Notes under the pieces: generated by a model
What the model was told of the DNA's origin: nothing
What the model saw: the letters and a program-made list of their open reading frames with translations, nothing else
Databases searched by the model: none
Program-made: the position numbers and the translations under genes
DNA from: Clostridium massiliamazoniense
Lineage (GTDB): Bacteria; Bacillota; Clostridia; Clostridiales; Clostridiaceae
Assembly: GCF_001403635.1 (NCBI RefSeq)
Contig: NZ_LN879468.1
Coordinates: 1,759,501 to 1,823,500 of the forward strand
Length of the DNA: 64,000 nucleotides
Reading direction: 5' to 3'
Part shown: positions 41,650 to 52,401 of the stretch, in pieces
How positions within the stretch are numbered: position 1 is the stretch's first letter
Layout: each line of letters starts with the position of its first letter

Positions 41650-44256
41650 TTAGAATTTTTTAACTGTTCCTTCAAATGCATTGATGTACATTTGTTTAAC
41701 TTCACTTATTAATGGGTATCTTGGGTTTGCACCTGTACATTGGTCATCAAATGCATCCTCAGCCATTTTATCTAATGAAGCATAGAATGCTTCTTTACTT
41801 ACACCATATTCAGCTATTGATTTTGGTATATTAACTCTTGCATTTAATTCAGAAATTGCTTTCATTAATGCATCTACTAATTCATCATCATTCTTACCTT
41901 TTAATCCAATATATTCAGCTATATGAGCATATCTTCTCTTAGCGTTTGGATATTTATATTGTGAGAATGCAGCTTGTTTAGTTGGTGTATCAGTAGCATT
42001 GAATCTAATTGTATGGTTTAATAACATAGCGTTAGCCATACCATGAATAACATGATGGTTTGATCCTAATTTATGTGCCATTGAGTGACATACTCCTAGG
42101 AATGCATTTGCAAATGCTATACCAGCCATTGTTGATGCATGAGCCATTTTTTCTCTAGCTTCAACATCAGTTGTTCCGTTTTCATAAGCTCTTGGTAAGT
42201 ATTCAAATACTGTTTTTATAGCTTCTAAAGCCATACCATTTGTCATATCAGTAGCCATTACTGATACATAAGCTTCTATTGCATGAGTTAATACGTCAAC
42301 TCCTGATGCAGCAGTTAATCCTTTTGGCATGTTCATCATTAATTCAGCATCAATGATAGCCATTTTTGGAAGTAACTCATAATCTGCTAATGGATACTTT
42401 TTGTTTATTGCATCATCAGTTATGATTGCAAAAGGTGTTACCTCTGAACCAGTACCTGCTGATGTTGACACACATACTAATGTAGCCTTTTCTCCCATTT
42501 TAGGGAATTTGTATATTCTCTTTCTTATGTCAACGAAGTTCATTGCTAAATCTTCAAATTCAACTTCTGGATGCTCGTACATAACCCACATAATCTTAGC
42601 AGCATCCATTGGTGATCCACCACCTAGTGCTATTATAGCATCTGGTTCGTACTCTCTCATTAATTCAGCACCTTTTTTAGCTACTGATAATGTTGGGTCT
42701 GGTGTTACAGAACTGAATATTCTATAATCCATTCCTATTTCATCTAAAGTCTTAGTTATTTTATCTACATATCCTAATGATGCTAAAACGCTATCAGTTA
42801 CGATAAATGCTTTCTTTCTACCTTCTTCTTTAAGATCTTTTAAACCTACTCCTAATGAACCGTACTTGAAGTAAACTTTTTCTGGAACTCTAAACCAAAG
42901 CATATTTTCTCTCCTCTCAGCAACACTCTTGATGTTTATAAGATGTTTTGGACCAACGTTTTCTGAAACTGAGTTTCCTCCCCATGATCCGCATCCAAGT
43001 GTTAATGATGGAGCTAATTTAAAGTTATATAAATCACCTATACCACCTTGAGTTGATGGAGTGTTTATTAATGTTCTTCCTGTTTTCATTGCTGCACTAA
43101 ATTTAGCAACCTTTTCTGGACACTGTCTTGTATCTACATATAAAACTGAAGTATGTCCATATCCACCTAATTCTACTAATCTTTCAGCTTTTCTTAAAGC
43201 TTCATCAAAGTTCTTAGTTTTGTACATAGCTAAAACTGGTGATAATTTTTCATGTGAGAATTCTTCTTCTAATTCTACTGAAGTAACTTCTCCTACTAAA
43301 ACTTTAGCAGTTACAGGAACTTTTACTCCAGCTAATTCAGCTATTTTATGAGCTGGTTGTCCAACTATTTTAGCATTTAAAGCACCGTTTATTAAAATAG
43401 TTTTTCTTACTTTTTCAACTTCTGCTGGTTTTAAAATGTAAGCTCCTCTATATTCTAATTCTTTTCTAACTTCGTTATAAATTGACTCATCTACTAATAT
43501 TGATTGCTCTGAAGCACAGATTACTCCGTTATCAAAAGTTTTTGATAATAAAACTGAACTTACAGCCATTTTTACGTCACAGCTTGAATCAAATATAGCT
43601 GGTGTATTACCTGCTCCAACACCGATTGCTGGTTTTCCTGATGAGTATGCAGCTTTAACCATTCCTGGTCCACCAGTTGCTAATATAATATCAGCTTCTG
43701 CCATTACTATTTGTGATAATTCTATTGATGGCTCATCTATCCATCCGATAATTCCCTTTGGAGCACCTGCTGCTACTGCTGCATCTAAAACAACCTTAGC
43801 TGCTGCTATTGTAGCTCCTTTTGCTCTTGGGTGTGGTGAGAAGATTATTCCGTTTCTTGTTTTAAGAGATATTAAAGCTTTAAATATAGCTGTTGAAGTT
43901 GGATTTGTAGTTGGTACTATAGCTGCTACAACCCCTATTGGTTCAGCTATTTTTGTTAAGCCAAAAGCTTCATCCTTTTCTATAACTCCACAAGTTTTCT
44001 CATCTTTATACTTATTGTATATATATTCTGATGCAAATTGGTTCTTGATGATTTTATCCTCAACAATACCCATTCCTGATTCAGCTACTGCTTGTTTAGC
44101 TAAAGTAATTCTAGCTTGGTTTGCTGCCATAGCTGCTGCTTTAAATATTTTATCAACTTGCTCTTGAGTAAAGGTAGCAAATTCTTTTTGAGCTGCTCTT
44201 ACTTCTTCAAATTTTGCATTTAATTCTTCTATATTTGTAACTTTTTTCACCGTCAT
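41650..44256 (-). CDS. adhE: Bifunctional acetaldehyde-CoA/alcohol dehydrogenase
   Basis: This 868-aa cytosolic enzyme reduces acetyl-CoA to acetaldehyde and then ethanol, reoxidising NADH. The ATG at 44256 follows AAGGTGG; an upstream GTG overlaps that site. The N-terminal half is an aldehyde dehydrogenase with the catalytic Cys in NGVICASEQ (about residue 245). The C-terminal half is an iron-dependent alcohol dehydrogenase with GGGSPMDAAK, LTHAIEAYVS and metal-binding His in CHSMAHKLGSNHHVIHG. Such proteins form spirosomes. A CodY-like box and Rex-like half-sites lie in the 700-nt upstream region, fitting redox and nutrient control. Confidence 0.96.
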   Translation of the reverse strand: MTVKKVTNIEELNAKFEEVRAAQKEFATFTQEQVDKIFKAAAMAANQARITLAKQAVAESGMGIVEDKIIKNQFASEYIYNKYKDEKTCGVIEKDEAFGLTKIAEPIGVVAAIVPTTNPTSTAIFKALISLKTRNGIIFSPHPRAKGATIAAAKVVLDAAVAAGAPKGIIGWIDEPSIELSQIVMAEADIILATGGPGMVKAAYSSGKPAIGVGAGNTPAIFDSSCDVKMAVSSVLLSKTFDNGVICASEQSILVDESIYNEVRKELEYRGAYILKPAEVEKVRKTILINGALNAKIVGQPAHKIAELAGVKVPVTAKVLVGEVTSVELEEEFSHEKLSPVLAMYKTKNFDEALRKAERLVELGGYGHTSVLYVDTRQCPEKVAKFSAAMKTGRTLINTPSTQGGIGDLYNFKLAPSLTLGCGSWGGNSVSENVGPKHLINIKSVAERRENMLWFRVPEKVYFKYGSLGVGLKDLKEEGRKKAFIVTDSVLASLGYVDKITKTLDEIGMDYRIFSSVTPDPTLSVAKKGAELMREYEPDAIIALGGGSPMDAAKIMWVMYEHPEVEFEDLAMNFVDIRKRIYKFPKMGEKATLVCVSTSAGTGSEVTPFAIITDDAINKKYPLADYELLPKMAIIDAELMMNMPKGLTAASGVDVLTHAIEAYVSVMATDMTNGMALEAIKTVFEYLPRAYENGTTDVEAREKMAHASTMAGIAFANAFLGVCHSMAHKLGSNHHVIHGMANAMLLNHTIRFNATDTPTKQAAFSQYKYPNAKRRYAHIAEYIGLKGKNDDELVDALMKAISELNARVNIPKSIAEYGVSKEAFYASLDKMAEDAFDDQCTGANPRYPLISEVKQMYINAFEGTVKKF

Positions 44257-44280
44257 AAAAAATACCACCTTTTTAGTTAT

Positions 44281-44983
44281 AAATTTAATATTATAGAAAT
44301 ATCAAAAATATAACCCCTTTCTTAAAATTTATTCTATAAAATGCAATAATAATTTTGCTAAGTAACAAATTTAATTGTCATAAATTCTTTTTTTATTAAA
44401 ATTAATTTAATCTTTGATAATATTTTAACATACTTTTTTATTTAAGGTCAATTATATTTTGTCGAATTTTCAGAATATTTATATTTTTTTGTTTTTCGTA
44501 ACATAATACGTAACTTATTCTTTTTTATTTATTTAAAAAAAATTAAGAAAACCTTTTCCTTGTGATTATATCTACCTTCTTATTTGTTAAATATTTATTT
44601 ATATTTTTATACTTAATTAACAAACGCTAGAACTTTCCTTAGCAATCTTTTACCTATATTCTTTATATAATTTTTTATTCATTATTTCTCAAATAAAATC
44701 ATAATGATTCTGCCTATAAGTTAATAACTTTTATACTTTAAATTTATTTTTCTTATATTTTACTATTTAAATCAATTTGTAAAAGTTTTTTATAATTATA
44801 TAATTTAAAATATATTTTACTTTTAATACATCTAACTAATAATTCAAGTTTAATTACTAGAGGAAGCCTATATTGACTTTTCCTATTAATTAAATTACCC
44901 CTAGAGAGAAACGCTTTAATTCTAGCTCTTTCTCTAAGTTTTAAAAATATTTTGAAACAAACTTACTTTTAGGAGGAATTTTT
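44281..44983. other. Regulatory intergenic region between adhE and gadB
   Basis: This long AT-rich region lies between divergent genes. It holds a CodY-like box at 44465, single Rex-like half-sites (TTTGTTAAATATT near 44584 and TTAATTAACAAA near 44612) and a hairpin near 44901-44940 just before gadB (CTAGAGAGAAA facing TTTCTCTAAG). No coding frame was seen. Confidence 0.45.
44465..44479. promoter_or_regulatory. Putative CodY box
   Basis: AATTTTCAGAATATT differs at one position from the CodY consensus AATTTTCWGAAAATT. It lies about 210 nt before adhE and 500 nt before gadB. Confidence 0.5.
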
Positions 44984-46372
44984 ATGTTTACAGAAGATAA
45001 TTTAGAAATTGAAATCAAAAATATATCATCAACACCTATATTCGGGAGCTTTGAAAGTGATATTTCATTACCTAAAGAAAAACTAAATAATGATTCTATG
45101 AATCCTCAAATAGCCTATAGATTAATAAAGGATGAGCTATTAAATGAAGGAAATTCTAGATTAAATCTAGCTACCTTCTGTCAAACTTATATGGAAGATG
45201 AAGCTACAAAAATAATGTCAGAAACTTTCGATAAAAATGCCATAGATAAATCTGAATATGCACAAACTGCTGCTATTGAACAAAGATGTGTAGATATAGT
45301 TGCTGACTTGTGGAATGCTAATAAATCTGAAAATTACATAGGTACTTCTACTGTAGGCTCTTCCGAAGCTTGTATGCTTGGAGGAATGGCAATGAAATTT
45401 GCTTGGAGACATAGAGCTGAAAAATTAGGTCTTGATTTAACAAAACAAAAACCTAATTTAATAATAACTTCTGGTTTTCAAGTTTGTTGGGAAAAACTTT
45501 GTGTTTATCTAGATATTGAATTAAGAGAAATTCCTATGACTAAAGACAATATGTGTATAGATACTGAACATGTTTTAGATTATGTAGATGATTATACTAT
45601 AGGTATAGTAGGACTTCTTGGAATAACTTATACTGGGAAATTTGACGATATAGAAGCCTTAGATAAAATCTGTGAAGAATTTAATAAAACTCATGAGCAA
45701 AAATTATACCTTCATATAGATGCTGCTTCAGGTGGATTATTTACTCCATTTGTTAACCCTGAATTACCTTGGGATTTCAGATTAAATAATGTTATTTCAA
45801 TAAGTACATCTGGTCATAAATATGGACTAGTTTATCCAGGAATAGGTTGGGTAATTTGGAGAGATAGAAAATTCCTACCTGAAGAATTAATATTTGAAGT
45901 TAGTTATCTAGGTGGTAAACTACCAACCATAGCTATAAACTTCTCTAGATCTGCTAGTCAAATCATTGGTCAATATTATAACTTTGTTCGTTTTGGATTT
46001 AATGGATATAAAAGAATTCATGAAAGAACCAAGGATGTTGCAATGTTTTTATCTAGAGAAATTGAAAAATTAGACTTGTTTGAAATATATAATGATGGAG
46101 AAAATCTTCCTATAGTTTGTTATAAACTAAAAGATGATGCCAATGTAAATTGGACTCTATATGATTTAGCTGACAGATTATTAATGAGAGGATGGCAAGT
46201 ACCTGCTTACCCACTTCCAGCTAATCTTGAAGAAACTTTAATACAACGTATAGTTTGTAGAGCTGATATGGGTAAAAACCTTGCTGAATCATTTTTATCA
46301 GATTTTAAAACTGCCGTTGATGAATTAAGCAATAAAAGAGAAAGAACTGGAGCATTTGGTTTTACACATTAA
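44984..46372 (+). CDS. gadB: Glutamate decarboxylase
   Basis: This 462-aa PLP enzyme converts glutamate to GABA, consuming a cytosolic proton. STVGSSEACMLGG binds the phosphate, HIDAASGGLFTPF carries the PLP Asp, and ISTSGHKYGLVYPG carries the Schiff-base Lys. The C-terminal end (KRERTGAFGFTH) includes the late His that caps the active site in E. coli GadB at neutral pH. AGGAGGAATTT precedes the ATG. In acid-resistance systems the enzyme is paired with a glutamate/GABA antiporter, but none is adjacent: the next genes are the convergent spmB/spmA. It has its own strong terminator. Confidence 0.96.
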   Translation: MFTEDNLEIEIKNISSTPIFGSFESDISLPKEKLNNDSMNPQIAYRLIKDELLNEGNSRLNLATFCQTYMEDEATKIMSETFDKNAIDKSEYAQTAAIEQRCVDIVADLWNANKSENYIGTSTVGSSEACMLGGMAMKFAWRHRAEKLGLDLTKQKPNLIITSGFQVCWEKLCVYLDIELREIPMTKDNMCIDTEHVLDYVDDYTIGIVGLLGITYTGKFDDIEALDKICEEFNKTHEQKLYLHIDAASGGLFTPFVNPELPWDFRLNNVISISTSGHKYGLVYPGIGWVIWRDRKFLPEELIFEVSYLGGKLPTIAINFSRSASQIIGQYYNFVRFGFNGYKRIHERTKDVAMFLSREIEKLDLFEIYNDGENLPIVCYKLKDDANVNWTLYDLADRLLMRGWQVPAYPLPANLEETLIQRIVCRADMGKNLAESFLSDFKTAVDELSNKRERTGAFGFTH

Positions 46373-46387
46373 TTATTAAGTAGAATA

Positions 46388-46423
46388 CTGCCTCAAAGTG
46401 AAATTACTCTCACTTTGAGGCAG
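46388..46423. terminator. Terminator of gadB (and spm operon)
   Basis: CTGCCTCAAAGTGA (46388-46401) is perfectly complementary to TCACTTTGAGGCAG (46410-46423) and is followed by TTTTTTA on the plus strand. Confidence 0.88.
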
Positions 46424-46427
46424 TTTT

Positions 46428-46952
46428 TTATTTATTAAAGAAAACTCCTACCATTGTTATTGCCATTATCAAAGCAATCATATCAGCCATTATTGCAGTC
46501 CAAAGAGTATGTCTTATTTTTTTTATTCCCACTGCTCCAAAATAAATTGTTATGGTATAAAAAATAGTTTCTGTAGTTCCCATTAAAACAGAAGCAATTA
46601 ACCCAGTTCTAGTGTCAGGTCCTACTGTATTTAGTATATCTGTAAATATTCCTAAAGCTCCACTTCCAGACAAAGGCTTTATTAAAACTAATGGAACTAA
46701 TTGTGCTGGTAACCCTATTAATCCAACAATAGGTTCTAAAAAGTTATTTATATATCCTAATACATTAGAATCTCTAAGTATTCTTACAGCAACTAACATA
46801 GCCAATAGAGATGGAAATATTCTCATACAAACAGATAACCCTTCTTTCGCTCCCTCTAAAAACCATTCATAAACCTTTTTTCCCTTTATCATTCCATAAA
46901 AAACTATAATAACTAATATTATTGGTATTAAACTGTTAGTAATATAATTCAT
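46428..46952 (-). CDS. spmB: Spore maturation protein B
   Basis: This 174-aa membrane protein works with SpmA in dehydrating the spore core. The nucleoside-recognition (Gate) domain motif is visible as GAKEGLSVCMRIFPSLLAMLVA near residue 34 and KPLSGSGALGIFTDIL near 90. Five or so membrane helices are present. It follows spmA after a 10-nt gap. The pair affects spore core water content and heat resistance in Bacillus and C. perfringens. Confidence 0.92.
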   Translation of the reverse strand: MNYITNSLIPIILVIIVFYGMIKGKKVYEWFLEGAKEGLSVCMRIFPSLLAMLVAVRILRDSNVLGYINNFLEPIVGLIGLPAQLVPLVLIKPLSGSGALGIFTDILNTVGPDTRTGLIASVLMGTTETIFYTITIYFGAVGIKKIRHTLWTAIMADMIALIMAITMVGVFFNK

Positions 46953-46962
46953 ATTTCCTCTC

Positions 46963-47538
46963 CTAAAAATATTTTTGTAGTATTTTACATATTATTATTC
47001 CAGAAAGTGCTGCTACAGCAGTTGATATTATAGCTGCTGGTACTATAGATGCTGGAGTACTTGATCCTGCTGCAGCTCTTATTGCTATAATTGTTGATGG
47101 AATAAATTGAATACATGCAGCATTCATCACTAGAAATAAAGCCATATCATTAGATGCTCTTCCCTTTTCATTATTTATCTTATCTAGTTCCTCCATTGCT
47201 TTTATTCCAAAGGGGGTTGCCGCATTAGCTAATCCAAACATATTTGCAGTTAAATTCATAACAATAGCCCCTAAAGCTTCGTCACTCTTTCCTGCATCCT
47301 TGAAAAGAAGCTTCAATATAGGTTTCAGCACCTTAGCTAATTTTGAAGTTAATCCACTTTTTTCTGCTATTTTCATTACTCCACACCAAAAACACATCAT
47401 TCCGACCAAGGAAATTATGAATTTTGTTGTGCCTTCTGCTGATGCCATAATTCCATTTGATATAGTAGGACCTTGTCCTGTAAAGAGCCCGACTATTACA
47501 CCAATCACTATAATTCCAAACCATATGTAATTTATCAT
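46963..47538 (-). CDS. spmA: Spore maturation protein A
   Basis: The ATG at 47538 (191 aa, MINYIWFG) is chosen because AAGGAGATTT lies 5-8 nt before it; a longer frame has no site. The protein has a Gate-type membrane domain with FIISLVGMMCFWCGVMKIAEKSG and TANMFGLANAATPFG, plus about five helices. It is the partner of SpmB in the next gene. Expression in the mother cell during sporulation is expected from the family, but no sporulation promoter was identified here. Confidence 0.92.
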   Translation of the reverse strand: MINYIWFGIIVIGVIVGLFTGQGPTISNGIMASAEGTTKFIISLVGMMCFWCGVMKIAEKSGLTSKLAKVLKPILKLLFKDAGKSDEALGAIVMNLTANMFGLANAATPFGIKAMEELDKINNEKGRASNDMALFLVMNAACIQFIPSTIIAIRAAAGSSTPASIVPAAIISTAVAALSGIIICKILQKYF

Positions 47539-47661
47539 TTTAAATCTCCTTAACATGTTTTCTTTTTGTATAATATATGCCTTGCACTCTCTAATTAGTA
47601 GTGATAACATAAAATAAAATAGTAATTTAATTTAAGTTTAACTATCAAAGGAGATTAAAAG

Positions 47662-47847
47662 ATGGACGAAAACAAATTAAAGCTAGCTCAAGCAGATATA
47701 GATGATGCTATTAAAACAATTGAAGACCTAGAAAGTAGCATTGATAATGAAAATGTATCAACTGATTTACTTAAGGAAAAGTTTGTATCTCTAACTGAAA
47801 AAGTAAAGGAATTAGAATTAGTACTAAAAGAAGAAGGAATAATATAG
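47662..47847 (+). CDS. Small coiled-coil protein (61 aa)
   Basis: This acidic, helical protein of 61 residues has heptad-like hydrophobic spacing along its length (IDDAIKTIEDLESSI and LKEKFVSLTEKVKELELVL). AAAGGAG lies 8 nt before the ATG, and a terminator follows. It is divergent from spmA. No family is recognised; the small-helical-hairpin shape suggests an oligomerising or partner-binding protein. Single-gene unit. Confidence 0.72.
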   Translation: MDENKLKLAQADIDDAIKTIEDLESSIDNENVSTDLLKEKFVSLTEKVKELELVLKEEGII

Positions 47848-47908
47848 AATTGAAAATTTAAAATGAGGAATTTTTCTCACTTTATTATTACATTCAATTA
47901 TATAGAAA

Positions 47909-47945
47909 AAAGGTGATGTATCTTTAGTTAAGACACATCACCTTT
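47909..47945. terminator. Bidirectional terminator
   Basis: AAAGGTGATGTATCT (47909-47923) and AGACACATCACCTTT (47931-47945) pair with one wobble and belong to the same family as the hairpin at 4694. Convergent genes end on both sides. Confidence 0.78.
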
Positions 47946-47952
47946 ATTTTTA

Positions 47953-49317
47953 TTAAGCTACTAATTCCTCCTTTTCTACACCTTCTAATAAATTCATTTC
48001 TCTTGTTATAAAAATTGCTGTTATTATTGATGAAAGTAAATCTGAAGTTGGTCCTGCAAGCCATACACCTGTTAATCCAAAATACTTTGGTAATATTATT
48101 AACAATGGAATCAATAATATAACTTGTCTTAAAAGACTTAAAAACATTGATGTCTTTGCTTTCCCAACAGCTTGGAAATAGTTTGTGCTTATTGCTTGGA
48201 ACCCTATTATAGGAAGCATTGCTAGATATATTTTTATACCACTTACTCCTATTTCTATTAACTTTGGGTCGTCATTAAACATTTTTATAGCTATGTCTGG
48301 GAATAGCTGAATTAATATTCCTCCAACTGCTACTACAATAGTAGCTGCTATAATTGCATAAATAAGTGTTTGCTTTACTCTTTTATATTTTTTTGCTCCA
48401 TAATTATAACCAATTATAGGCTGTGAACCTTGATTCATTCCAAAGATAGGCATCAAAAATATCATTCCTACTGATGATATTATAGCCATAACTCCAGCTG
48501 CTAAATCTCCACCATAAGTTATTAAAGCTCTGTTAGATACAACTTGAACAAGACTTGCTGCCATTTGCATAGCACATGGTGCCATTCCTATAGCAAATAT
48601 ACCAAGTACTAAAGGCTTTTCTAATTTTAAAGTTTCCTTTTTTATTTTTAAATTTGATGAACCCTTTGTAAAATAATATAATACACATACTGCTGATACA
48701 GCTTGAGATAAAATTGTTGCCAATGCAGCACCTTGTATTCCCCATTTAAAAACAAATATAAATAATGGATCTAAAGCTATGTTTAATCCACATCCTATAA
48801 GCATTGTTGTCATAGCTACCTTAGGACTTCCATCTGACCTAATACTTTGATTTAATGAAAAACCAACTAAATTAAATACAGTTCCAATTAATATGATTTT
48901 TATAAATTGGTCAGCATAGCCTATGACACTGCTACTTGCACCAAATAATAATAAAATATTCTTTGAAAACATAATTCCTAAAATAGTAACTATAACACTA
49001 ATAATTAAAGATAAAGTCAAAGCATTTCCTAATAACTTTTCAGCAACCTTCTTTTTCCCCTGACCTAATTTAATTGATATAGATGCTGCTGTCCCAACTC
49101 CAACTAACATTCCTAAACCTAAAACAATATAGACAATTGGCATAGTTATACCAACTCCACTCATAGCTATTGAACCTACACCTGGAATACGGCCTATAAA
49201 CATCCTATCAATAATTGTATAAAGAGAATTAACCATCATAGCTATAATAGCTGGTACTGAATATTTTGTAAGTAATTTTATAACGGAACCTTCCCCAAGC
49301 TCCTTTTGTTTATCCAT
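47953..49317 (-). CDS. MATE family multidrug or metabolite exporter
   Basis: The ATG at 49317 (454 aa, MDKQKELGEG) follows GGGGGACAAG; an upstream extension of 22 codons lacks a site. Twelve membrane helices in two six-helix halves are expected. MATE features include SVPAIIAMMVNSLYTIIDRMFIG near the start, GSQPIIGYNYGAKKYKRV after helix 7-8 and QAVGKAKTSMFLSLLRQV. It is the DinF/MepA-like branch, which uses Na+ or H+ to expel cationic compounds. The substrate is unknown. Confidence 0.9.
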   Translation of the reverse strand: MDKQKELGEGSVIKLLTKYSVPAIIAMMVNSLYTIIDRMFIGRIPGVGSIAMSGVGITMPIVYIVLGLGMLVGVGTAASISIKLGQGKKKVAEKLLGNALTLSLIISVIVTILGIMFSKNILLLFGASSSVIGYADQFIKIILIGTVFNLVGFSLNQSIRSDGSPKVAMTTMLIGCGLNIALDPLFIFVFKWGIQGAALATILSQAVSAVCVLYYFTKGSSNLKIKKETLKLEKPLVLGIFAIGMAPCAMQMAASLVQVVSNRALITYGGDLAAGVMAIISSVGMIFLMPIFGMNQGSQPIIGYNYGAKKYKRVKQTLIYAIIAATIVVAVGGILIQLFPDIAIKMFNDDPKLIEIGVSGIKIYLAMLPIIGFQAISTNYFQAVGKAKTSMFLSLLRQVILLIPLLIILPKYFGLTGVWLAGPTSDLLSSIITAIFITREMNLLEGVEKEELVA

Positions 49318-49432
49318 AACTTGTCCCCCTTTTTTTTCTAGTGTGTTATACACTAAGTTTATTATAAAAAAAATTAGAACCATATTCTTTTTTAATATAG
49401 TCCTAATTTAAATACCAAACTTTTTAATTTTA

Positions 49433-50146
49433 CTATGCCCTAGTATTGTTCACAGTAGGTAAATTATAATAAAATACCACTGACGCTATTACACTTATTG
49501 TTGTAAGTATTCCTGACACTAATAAAACAATAGCAAAAGAACCTTGATTTAATTGCTTTACTCCTGTTAACCTAGTAATTAAAGACATTACTAAAGCTGT
49601 TGGAAGAGAAATGACAAAGTTTAATAATATATTTTTTATTAAAACATCAACTAGATTTTTTGAAACAATGCTAAAGCTTGCTTTTGTACTTCCAATCATG
49701 TCCATACCTGATAACACAGCAAATTGTATATTTAACATTACGAGACTCCCAAAAAGCGTAGCTATAAATCCACCACCAAACATAGTTACAACATTTATTA
49801 ATAAACTTTGCATTAAAAATGCACTTATAGCTAACATTGGATTATTGAAAGTCTTTTTAATAGCATCTTTCCACCCTATATCTTCACCTTTTGCCCTTCT
49901 ATCAATTAAAATAGTAATAGCAGCCATAGAAATTGCTGTACAGAATATATTAATCAAATTACCTATTATCCCCCTAAAGCCTATCATTGTCATTAAAGCT
50001 ATAGGTAAAGCAAATAAAAATCCTATTGTAAAAATATCCTTTAAATTGGTCTTAAATAAATTAAAAACTACACTAAAATGCTCTTTAATCGACATCTTCC
50101 CCTGTAAACACCTATTCATTAAATTAGCTGTCTTTACATTTTTCAT
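49433..50146 (-). CDS. Unknown polytopic membrane protein (237 aa)
   Basis: This protein has about six membrane helices. An amphipathic N-terminal stretch (SIKEHFSVVFNLFKTNLKDIF) precedes the first helix, and a cytosolic loop DRRAKGEDIGWKDAIKKT lies after the second or third. The FSVVFNLFKTN-like start and overall design resemble the loosely defined membrane families near glycerophosphodiesterase membrane domains, without catalytic residues. AAGGGGGCG precedes the ATG. It lies 115 nt upstream of the MATE gene on the same strand and might share its transcript. Confidence 0.72.
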   Translation of the reverse strand: MKNVKTANLMNRCLQGKMSIKEHFSVVFNLFKTNLKDIFTIGFLFALPIALMTMIGFRGIIGNLINIFCTAISMAAITILIDRRAKGEDIGWKDAIKKTFNNPMLAISAFLMQSLLINVVTMFGGGFIATLFGSLVMLNIQFAVLSGMDMIGSTKASFSIVSKNLVDVLIKNILLNFVISLPTALVMSLITRLTGVKQLNQGSFAIVLLVSGILTTISVIASVVFYYNLPTVNNTRA

Positions 50147-50289
50147 CTTAACGCCCCCTTAATAACCTTTTCATTTGATTTTAATTCTTCATAATTTCTT
50201 ACTTATATAATATCAAATTAATTTATAAAATTAGCTTTAGTTTCAATTTATTAGCAATTAATTTGCCATTTATTAATATACTCAAAAAA

Positions 50290-50320
50290 AAACTAGAAAA
50301 AGCATTCCTTTTTCTAGTTT
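50290..50320 (-). terminator. Terminator of ccpA
   Basis: AAACTAGAAAAAG (50290-50302) and CTTTTTCTAGTTT (50308-50320) form a hairpin 27 nt beyond the ccpA stop. Confidence 0.78.
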
Positions 50321-50346
50321 AATTAACTCTATTTATTACTAAAAAT

Positions 50347-52000
<1,654 letters not shown>

Positions 52001-52327
52001 TTGAAAAACTTAGAATTAAATGAAGTTTGTGAACTTATAAAATCTGAAAAAGATTTATTTATATTAGATGTTAGAACAAAAGAAGAATTTGAAGAAAGCC
52101 ATATAAAAGGAGCTTACTCACTACCTTTAGCTAAATTAGCTATAAGTGATGATGACATAATAGAATATGAAGATAAACCAGTATTAGTTTACTGTGAAAA
52201 AGGTTTTAGAAGTGTTCAAGCTTCAGAAATCCTTGAAAACAACGGTTTCTCTGACTTATATCACCTTGAAGGTGGTTTTTCTAAATTCAAAAACTATAGA
52301 AATTCTAGTGAATTAATTGAAAAGTAA
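52001..52327 (+). CDS. Rhodanese-domain protein
   Basis: This is a 108-aa single rhodanese domain. The start is the TTG at 52001, 6 nt after GGAGGTG; an earlier in-frame ATG at 51986 precedes that site and cannot use it. The catalytic Cys lies in VYCEKGFRS, and the family motif LDVRTKEEFEESHIKGA is near residue 24. Such proteins carry persulfide sulfur between cytosolic partners. Only one domain is present, as in PspE/GlpE-type proteins. It is monocistronic with its own terminator. Confidence 0.9.
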   Translation: MKNLELNEVCELIKSEKDLFILDVRTKEEFEESHIKGAYSLPLAKLAISDDDIIEYEDKPVLVYCEKGFRSVQASEILENNGFSDLYHLEGGFSKFKNYRNSSELIEK

Positions 52328-52336
52328 TTTCTACAT

Positions 52337-52375
52337 AAAAAAAAGCTAAAGAAGCAATACTTCTCTAGCTTTTTT
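52337..52375. terminator. Bidirectional terminator
   Basis: AAAAAAAGCTAAAGAAG and CTTCTCTAGCTTTTTTT form a hairpin with one bulge between the convergent rhodanese and ileS genes. Confidence 0.82.
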
Positions 52376-52401
52376 TATATTTCTTGTTGTTAAATTAATT
52401 C

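Noticed and set aside
44898-44911. A cre-like sequence (GAAACGCTTTAA) just before gadB
   Set aside because: Too many mismatches to the CcpA consensus, and it lies inside a hairpin that explains it equally well.
49611-50162. Plus-strand frame of 183 codons opposite the unknown membrane protein
   Set aside because: It is the complement of a hydrophobic gene and lacks a ribosome-binding site; the minus-strand gene has GGGGG upstream and better composition.
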